Shown here: one piece after another, positions 59,423-64,000 of the stretch
Numbering within the stretch: the first letter of the stretch is position 1
How the letters are laid out: the number at the start of each line of letters is the position of its first letter
NCBI GenBank assembly: GCA_046341775.1
Contig: JBKDQQ010000080.1
Coordinates: forward strand, 34,232-98,231
Length of the DNA stretch: 64,000 nt
Reading direction: 5' to 3'
Source of the DNA: SXXH01 sp041165735
GTDB lineage: Bacteria; Planctomycetota; UBA1135; GCA-002686595
Made by a program: the position numbers and the translations under genes
The notes under the pieces: model-generated
Told to the model about the DNA's origin: nothing
Database searches by the model: none
The model's input: only the letters and a program-made list of their open reading frames with translations

Positions 59423-60868
59423 TCAGGGGACGAGCCGCTCCTCCAAGCCCAGTGTCTTGCGCTCCGCCGCGGGGATGTCCGCGAGCAAGCGCGAGAGCGC
59501 GACCTGCGCCGCGGCGCGCACCGCCTGGTGCTCGTCGTCCAGCAACGCCTCGAGTCGCGGCGCCGTCCCTTTGGTGCCGAGTTCCTGCAACACGTCGCAG
59601 GCGAGGCTGCGCACCTCCGCCACCGGATGGGCCAGGGCCGCGGCCACGTCCTCGGCGAGGGCCGCGCGACGCGTGCGCCGCGTCCGGTACTGCACCAAGG
59701 CTTGCAAGGCCGGCCCCGCCGCGTCCTGCGCAAGCGCCGCGCGCAAGTCCGGACGCGCGGAGTCGTGCCACGCCTGCTCATCCTCGAGCCAGCGCCGCCA
59801 ACGCGCCGGTTGCACCAGATCGCTTCCGACGATCCGACGCAGGGCCGTCTGCGCCGCCGCCCGGGTGCGACCATCCTCGTCGCCCTCGAGCAGGGCCACC
59901 AGTTCCGCGCACGAGCTGCCGTCGTCCAAGGCGCCGATGGCGGCGAGCCAACCGACCTGCTCCTCGACGCGCGCGTCCGGGATGGCGCGCCACGCCAGCG
60001 CGACGAACGCCGCGTCCTCGCCCTCGTCCAGCGCGCCGCCCGTCCTGGGCACCATGCACGCCATGGCGAGCCCCAGCTCGGGCCGCCGCGCCGCGACCCG
60101 CACGAACAGCGGCACCGCGCGCGTGGTGCGCGCCGACGAGACGGCTTCGAGGAAGGTGCGCGCCACGGGCTCGTCCGCGGCCAGCACGACGGCTTCCAGC
60201 GCGGCGAAGGCGCGCTGGTCGCGCAGCACGATGGCCGCGACGGCTTCGCGCAGCGCGTCTCGTCCAGCGCGGGTGGGTGGCCCGAGCGCGTCCTGCTGGC
60301 GCGTCTGCGCGCCGTCCGCGTGCTTGCGCGGCACGAGGTCGACGAGGCCGCGCAGGTCGCCACGCTCGCCGCACACCGCGAGCACGCGCAGCGCGGCCAG
60401 CTGCAGCGCGGGATCGTCCGGACGCCGCGCGAGACGCGTCGCCGACTCGGCACGCAGCGCCTTGGCGGGCAGGGTGGCCATGGCCGACATGAGCAGCGCG
60501 CGCTGGGGCTCGGAGAGGATCTGCGGCGCGTCATCGGGGCGCGCCTCGGGCACGCGCTCGCGCTCGAGGATGTCGAGCCACGCCGGCAGCGCCGCCACGC
60601 CGCGAGCAGCGAGCTTGGTCCTGCAGGCCGCGAGGCCCTCCGTGCCCGTCGAGCGCGAAGCGCGCAGGACGGCGCCCGCGTGGCGATGCTCGGCGTCGAG
60701 CGTCCCGGCCCAGGCGACGAGTCCCGTGGCGTCCGCCGCGACCTCGACCGAGGCGACCGACCGCTCCACCGGCGCAGCGCCGCCGTCCTGGCCGGCCGCG
60801 AACGCGGTCGAAGTGGCGACGCAGGCGAGGAGCGCTCGCCACGGGAGCACGCGGATCAATCGCGCCAC
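59423..60868 (-). CDS. Secreted HEAT-repeat protein
   Basis: The 481-residue protein has a signal (LPWRALLACVATSTAFA) followed by alpha-solenoid HEAT/PBS-lyase-like repeats, clearest at 200-480 (e.g. VAEVRSLACDVLQELGTKGT, HQAVRAAAQVALSRLLADIP). GTG 60868 with GGAGGGAAG upstream is the preferred start; TTG 60859 overlapping the previous TGA is the alternative. It overlaps the PilX-like gene by 13 bases, so it belongs to the pilin operon. It is likely a scaffold at the cell surface or in the envelope. Confidence 0.75.
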   Translation of the reverse strand: MARLIRVLPWRALLACVATSTAFAAGQDGGAAPVERSVASVEVAADATGLVAWAGTLDAEHRHAGAVLRASRSTGTEGLAACRTKLAARGVAALPAWLDILERERVPEARPDDAPQILSEPQRALLMSAMATLPAKALRAESATRLARRPDDPALQLAALRVLAVCGERGDLRGLVDLVPRKHADGAQTRQQDALGPPTRAGRDALREAVAAIVLRDQRAFAALEAVVLAADEPVARTFLEAVSSARTTRAVPLFVRVAARRPELGLAMACMVPRTGGALDEGEDAAFVALAWRAIPDARVEEQVGWLAAIGALDDGSSCAELVALLEGDEDGRTRAAAQTALRRIVGSDLVQPARWRRWLEDEQAWHDSARPDLRAALAQDAAGPALQALVQYRTRRTRRAALAEDVAAALAHPVAEVRSLACDVLQELGTKGTAPRLEALLDDEHQAVRAAAQVALSRLLADIPAAERKTLGLEERLVP

Positions 60869-62142
60869 GGCACTTCCCTCCAGCCAACGGTTTCCCACAC
60901 GGGCGCGCCGTTGGCCGTCGCGTCGACGAGGGCCTCGTCGAAGTGGAAGGTGGCGTTGCTGTCCATGTCGAGGCTGCGCGCCATCAACGAACCGAACAAC
61001 TCGAAGTTGCTGTCGAGCACCACGCGCGCGTTCGGCGCGTAGACCGTGCCCCAGATCTTCGAGTTCGAATCGAAGTCGACCGTGTCGAGCTGCACGGTCA
61101 CCTCGGGGTTGATGACGTTGTCGCTCAGCAGGTTGACCGTCACGCTCAAGGGCGAGTCGCTCGATGGACGGATCGTCGCGTTCGAGTTCATGATGAAGTT
61201 GTCGAGCACGTAGAAGACGACCGGGCCGTTCGCGTCGTCGACGACGATCGCCGAGTTCGAGCCCAGCACGAGGCTGGAGGCGACGATGCTGGCGGGACCG
61301 CGCACGGTGAGCGTCTTGCTCGAGCCCACGCGCAAGGTGCCGTAGCTGCGGCCGCTCGCGGGGATGACGGAGTTCGTGTTGACCGTCCAGTTGCCGTACG
61401 AGGGAAGGGTGGGCACGCTGATCGGCGGCAGTTCCACGTCCGTCGTGTTGTTCCCCTGCGCGCCGCTCAAGACCGCGTTGCCGAGCACGCTCGTGCCGCC
61501 GTTGACGCCGGCCATCGCGTCGCCCCACACCTTGGCGTTCTGGTCGAGGCTGATGTCGCCGTTCGAACCGACGTCGCCGTTCTGCCGCGCGTGCGCGTTC
61601 GAACCCGTGGTCGCCGCGTCGACCTGCGACGCGTAGCTGCCGTCGCGCGAGTCGTAGCTGTCGACGCGCGCGTTCGAGTCCAGGTGCAGGAACTCCTTGC
61701 CGAAGGCTCCGAAGCGCCAGATGGTCGTGGGCACGGCGCGCAGCACGAGCTCCTGCCGCGCGCCGGCGCGATTGGCGCGCGCCGTCGCGGTCAAGCGCAC
61801 CATCCCGTCCTCGATGTCCCCGCCGTCGAGATCTGCGGCCTGCAGCCAGCACGGCCACCCGGCCAGCGAGACCGGCGCCGCCTCGGTGCCGAGGCTCTGT
61901 TCCGGAGGCGTGCCCCGCTGGAGGTTCTGCATCGACAAGCTGAGCGCGGCTTGGCACGCGTAGCTCGCGCCGAGCTTGGACTTGCTCCCCTCGACCTCGC
62001 CCGAGTGCCGCAAGGCCAGCACCGACATCGCGGTGGCGAGCCCCGCCATGCCGACCACGCACCAGGTGAGCGTGACCAGCGCGCCACCGCGCCTCCGCCC
62101 CTGCGCGTCGCCCTCGCACCGGATCCACGACAACTGCTTCAT
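60856..62142 (-). CDS. PilX/DUF7305-like pilus accessory protein with Asn-rich beta repeats
   Basis: The 428-residue protein has a single N-terminal hydrophobic helix (GGALVTLTWCVVGMAGLATA), like PilX-type minor pilins. The C-terminal two thirds form repeated short motifs of the kind h-D-S-N-a-x-h: LHLDSNARVDS, GSNGDISLDQNAKVWG, GSNSAIVVDD, NSNATIRP, DSNSKIWG, DSNFELFG, DSNATFHF. These look like rungs of a parallel beta-helix of the DUF7305 kind. There is no peptidase cleavage site of GFTLxE type. It lies between the two prepilins and the HEAT gene, in the same transcript. It is probably a surface-exposed pilus-associated part. Confidence 0.75.
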   Translation of the reverse strand: MKQLSWIRCEGDAQGRRRGGALVTLTWCVVGMAGLATAMSVLALRHSGEVEGSKSKLGASYACQAALSLSMQNLQRGTPPEQSLGTEAAPVSLAGWPCWLQAADLDGGDIEDGMVRLTATARANRAGARQELVLRAVPTTIWRFGAFGKEFLHLDSNARVDSYDSRDGSYASQVDAATTGSNAHARQNGDVGSNGDISLDQNAKVWGDAMAGVNGGTSVLGNAVLSGAQGNNTTDVELPPISVPTLPSYGNWTVNTNSVIPASGRSYGTLRVGSSKTLTVRGPASIVASSLVLGSNSAIVVDDANGPVVFYVLDNFIMNSNATIRPSSDSPLSVTVNLLSDNVINPEVTVQLDTVDFDSNSKIWGTVYAPNARVVLDSNFELFGSLMARSLDMDSNATFHFDEALVDATANGAPVWETVGWREVPWRD

Positions 62143-62156
62143 GCCTGCATCCCCCT

Positions 62157-62813
62157 TCAGTTCCTCAAGACGACCGCCGTCGACACCTCGACCACGAGGG
62201 GCGCGGCGCCTGGTTGCGGCTCTTGCAGCGCCAGATGCACGAGCAGCAGCTCGCCCACCCTGCGCACGCCAAAGCCTGCTTCGTCCTTGGCGCCATCGCC
62301 GTCGTCGTCGACGCCATTGACCACCTCGCCGGGAGCGATGGCCGGCAGCCCGTCGCACAGGATGGCCGAGCCTTCACCCTGGGAGCCGACCTCGTGCACG
62401 AGACGCAACCGGCGCTCGTCCACCAGCCCGTCGCCGTCGTCGTCCATCCCGTTCGCTTGCTCGCCGGGCTCGAGTTCCACCGCGAGCCGGCCCTCGGTCC
62501 AAGTCGCGACCCCGCCGTCGAGTCCCACGATGCGCTCGTAGTTCAACTGTTCGAGCGGGTACTCGTCGTCCGGATCGGGCTGCAAGCGGCTCTGCGCGGC
62601 GCCGTGGAGTTCGGTGGCGATCCGCGACAAGGCGCGGCTGGCGCGAGCTTGGAGCTCCGCACGGGACATCTGGCTGCGCGCCGCCTCGTTGCCGCGCGCC
62701 TGGAACAGGCCCACCGACGAGAGCACCACGCCGAGCACGGCGACCACCACGGTCATCTCCAGCAGCGTGAAGCCGCCGGAGCGCGGGCGCCTTGCGGATT
62801 GGATGTTGCGCAT
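62157..62813 (-). CDS. Prepilin-type protein with two calcium-loop motifs
   Basis: The 218-residue protein starts MRNIQSARRPRSGGFTLLEM, a type IV prepilin leader with cleavage after Gly14 and the conserved Glu19 (FTLLE). The body has two near-identical Asp-rich loops, NGMDDDGDGLVDE (121-133) and NGVDDDGDGAKDE (166-178). They resemble dockerin or thrombospondin-3 Ca2+-binding loops and are each preceded by PGE-x-x. The gene follows the first prepilin after 11 bases. It is likely a minor pseudopilin of a type II secretion or type IV pilus-like machine. A longer frame to 62966 is not supported. Confidence 0.85.
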   Translation of the reverse strand: MRNIQSARRPRSGGFTLLEMTVVVAVLGVVLSSVGLFQARGNEAARSQMSRAELQARASRALSRIATELHGAAQSRLQPDPDDEYPLEQLNYERIVGLDGGVATWTEGRLAVELEPGEQANGMDDDGDGLVDERRLRLVHEVGSQGEGSAILCDGLPAIAPGEVVNGVDDDGDGAKDEAGFGVRRVGELLLVHLALQEPQPGAAPLVVEVSTAVVLRN

Positions 62814-62824
62814 GCGGCCCGCCC

Positions 62825-63415
62825 TCACCAGTTCCCCACCACGGTGGCCAACTCGACGCGCCCGGGACCACCCGGGCCGGTCCACTCCACGCGCACGAGC
62901 ACGGGCAGGATCTGGTAGTCGGTCGAGACGAGATCCGCCTGGTCGGCGTCCGCGTTCAGGAAGCACGGCATGCCCAGTCGCGCATCATCCAAGCCTTCCC
63001 ACAGCATCCCTGCGTTCGAGGGATGCACGGGGAAGACGACTTCGCCAGGCAAGCCATCCGCGTCGTCCGCGCGGGCCGCAAGGCCGGGCACGTCGAAGTG
63101 CGCGCCGGGTGCGGTGCCCGTGCCGCCCGGGTCGTCCGAGGTGACGCGGTTGTAGCGCCGGAAGGCCTCTGGAAAGGCCTCCGCGTCGATGCGCTCGAGA
63201 ATCGCCCGCGCCGCTTCCGTGGCGCGCGAAGCCTCCTTGTTGCGCCGCTGGGCGTGCTCCAAGGAGAGCATCGTCCGCGCGTAGCCGAGCACCCCCAGCA
63301 GGAAGATGGTCAACCCGACGGACAGTTCCAGCAGCGTGAAGCCGCGTCGACGACGGTGGAGGCTGGATGCCTTGGCGAATCCCGCTGCCACGGGACCGGT
63401 GGTGATGGTGCGCAT
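62825..63415 (-). CDS. Prepilin-type N-terminal cleavage/methylation protein
   Basis: The 196-residue protein has a long leader with the prepilin site RRRRGFTLLELSVGLTIFLL, cleaved after Gly, and the conserved Glu at +5. The rest is a hydrophobic helix then a globular part of minor pilins (YARTMLSLEHAQRRNKEA). ATG 63415 is the start; a longer frame to 63583 adds an unrelated sequence. It is the first gene of the four-gene operon (two prepilins, PilX-like, HEAT). No ATPase, secretin or prepilin peptidase lies in the window. Confidence 0.85.
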   Translation of the reverse strand: MRTITTGPVAAGFAKASSLHRRRRGFTLLELSVGLTIFLLGVLGYARTMLSLEHAQRRNKEASRATEAARAILERIDAEAFPEAFRRYNRVTSDDPGGTGTAPGAHFDVPGLAARADDADGLPGEVVFPVHPSNAGMLWEGLDDARLGMPCFLNADADQADLVSTDYQILPVLVRVEWTGPGGPGRVELATVVGNW

Positions 63416-63774
63416 GTCTGCCCTTGCGCCCGCCTGCCCGGCGGAGCACGCAGGATGGATCGACCTCGGTCGAAGGAAATCCCAAATATGGGCAGGGATT
63501 TCCTGGCGGAGCCCCGCGAGGGCCCCCGGATCCGGTGGCGGCGAGCGGGTTGAAGGACGACTACGCTGGGACAGGACCGCCACGCGGCGTGCGGGGATGG
63601 GGCTCGCCCAGCCGGCGGCTGGAAGCCCGCACCCCAGCGCGGCTAGGTCACACCCCCGATGTTTCGCTGTGGCATCACGCTGGAACGCCGTTCGCAGTGA
63701 TCACGGCTTCCACAGCCTGCATCCCAAGCCATCCGTTCGCGTCCGGGAAACCCTCGCCCCCCCCTCGGCGCGCC
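63416..63774. promoter_or_regulatory. Intergenic region between htpG and the pseudopilin operon
   Basis: No gene is supported in these 359 bases. A nested hairpin at 63589-63632 has GTGCGGG (63589-63595)/CCCGCAC (63626-63632) as outer stem and CCAGCC (63608-63613)/GGCTGG (63617-63622) as inner stem. It may end htpG or fold the leader of the pilin operon. The AT-rich stretch near 63478-63500 (AATCCCAAATATGGGCAGG) is close to the pilin start and could hold promoter bases. Confidence 0.4.
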
Positions 63775-64000
63775 TCAGGCAAGCAGGCGCGCGAGCAGCT
63801 TGGCGAAGCGGCCGGGATCCTCGAGCACCCCGCCTTCGGCGAGCACCGCCTGCCCGTGCAGCACTTCGCCGAGTTCCCCGGCCTGCTCGCGCCGCGCGGG
63901 GTCCTTCGCCGCGGAGAGCAGGCGCTGCACCAGCGGGTGCTGCGCGTTCAACTCGAGGATGCGCTTGTCCTGCGGAACCTCCTGGTTCGAGGCGCGCAGG
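63775..64000 (-). CDS. htpG: Chaperone HtpG (Hsp90), C-terminal fragment
   Basis: The reverse frame from the window edge to TGA 63777-63775 gives about 75 residues. It contains PQDKRILELNAQHPLVQRLL, the repeat GELGEVLHGQAVLAEGGVL and the end DPGRFAKLLARLLA. This is the dimerisation C-terminus of Hsp90/HtpG, where NxxHPL and a QALLAEG-like block are typical. The ATPase and middle domains lie outside the window. It is an ATP-dependent cytosolic chaperone. Confidence 0.85.
   Translation of the reverse strand, partial: LRASNQEVPQDKRILELNAQHPLVQRLLSAAKDPARREQAGELGEVLHGQAVLAEGGVLEDPGRFAKLLARLLA

Overview
The window is a GC-rich (by eye around 70%) bacterial chromosome segment, densely coded, with many GTG/TTG starts and four-base stop/start overlaps. 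The gene content points to Planctomycetota. Signs are large secreted proteins with a C-terminal module of the CPCGN...GRGCGNSVN type, PVC-like cytochrome c/PQQ-fold dehydrogenase pairs with DUF1080-like modules, carboxypeptidase-regulatory-like proteins, a Tricorn-type protease and a DUF5989 mini-protein. The lineage is an inference from gene content. I see no rRNA, tRNA, CRISPR array, transposase, integrase or phage gene, so this looks like ordinary chromosome.

Layout. 1-12 kb is cell-envelope and polysaccharide work: the end of an SGNH acyl-transfer protein with DUF5989, a polysaccharide deacetylase, a GNAT protein translationally coupled to a Tricorn-like protease, a B12-binding radical SAM enzyme, and a glycosyltransferase/flippase/glycosyltransferase cluster. 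12-24 kb holds an unrecognised cytosolic protein, an ArsB/NhaD-type anion transporter, a two-component system, a di-haem cytochrome c peroxidase, Lon protease and two secreted proteins. 24-28.5 kb is a periplasmic, Tat-exported molybdenum hydroxylase of PaoABC type with a small Cys-rich partner. 28.8-36 kb is a phosphonate-type ABC importer (PhnD-C-E-E) followed by two ATPase/permease pairs of ABC-2 exporters, almost all start/stop coupled.

36-50 kb is the most coherent system. A long minus-strand operon encodes LutABC, an SDR dehydrogenase, an FAH-family hydrolase, an L-rhamnose/L-fucose-type mutarotase, a Gfo/Idh/MocA oxidoreductase, an enolase-superfamily acid-sugar dehydratase, an amidohydrolase-type lactonase, a sialate O-acetylesterase and a DUF1579 lipoprotein. 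It diverges over 83 bp from a ribose-type sugar ABC importer. Together these make a complete non-phosphorylative 6-deoxyhexose (L-fucose or L-rhamnose) pathway: import, mutarotation, oxidation to lactone, hydrolysis, dehydration, second oxidation, and cleavage to pyruvate plus L-lactate, with LutABC oxidising the lactate.

50-64 kb is secreted and surface machinery: a Cys-poor secreted protein, a cytochrome c/PQQ-like dehydrogenase pair, two tandem paralogous secreted repeat proteins that also share 3' regulatory architecture, a pseudopilin operon (two prepilins, a PilX-like protein and a HEAT-repeat protein), and the C-terminus of HtpG at the edge. Several convergent or end-of-operon junctions carry strong GC hairpins without T tracts.
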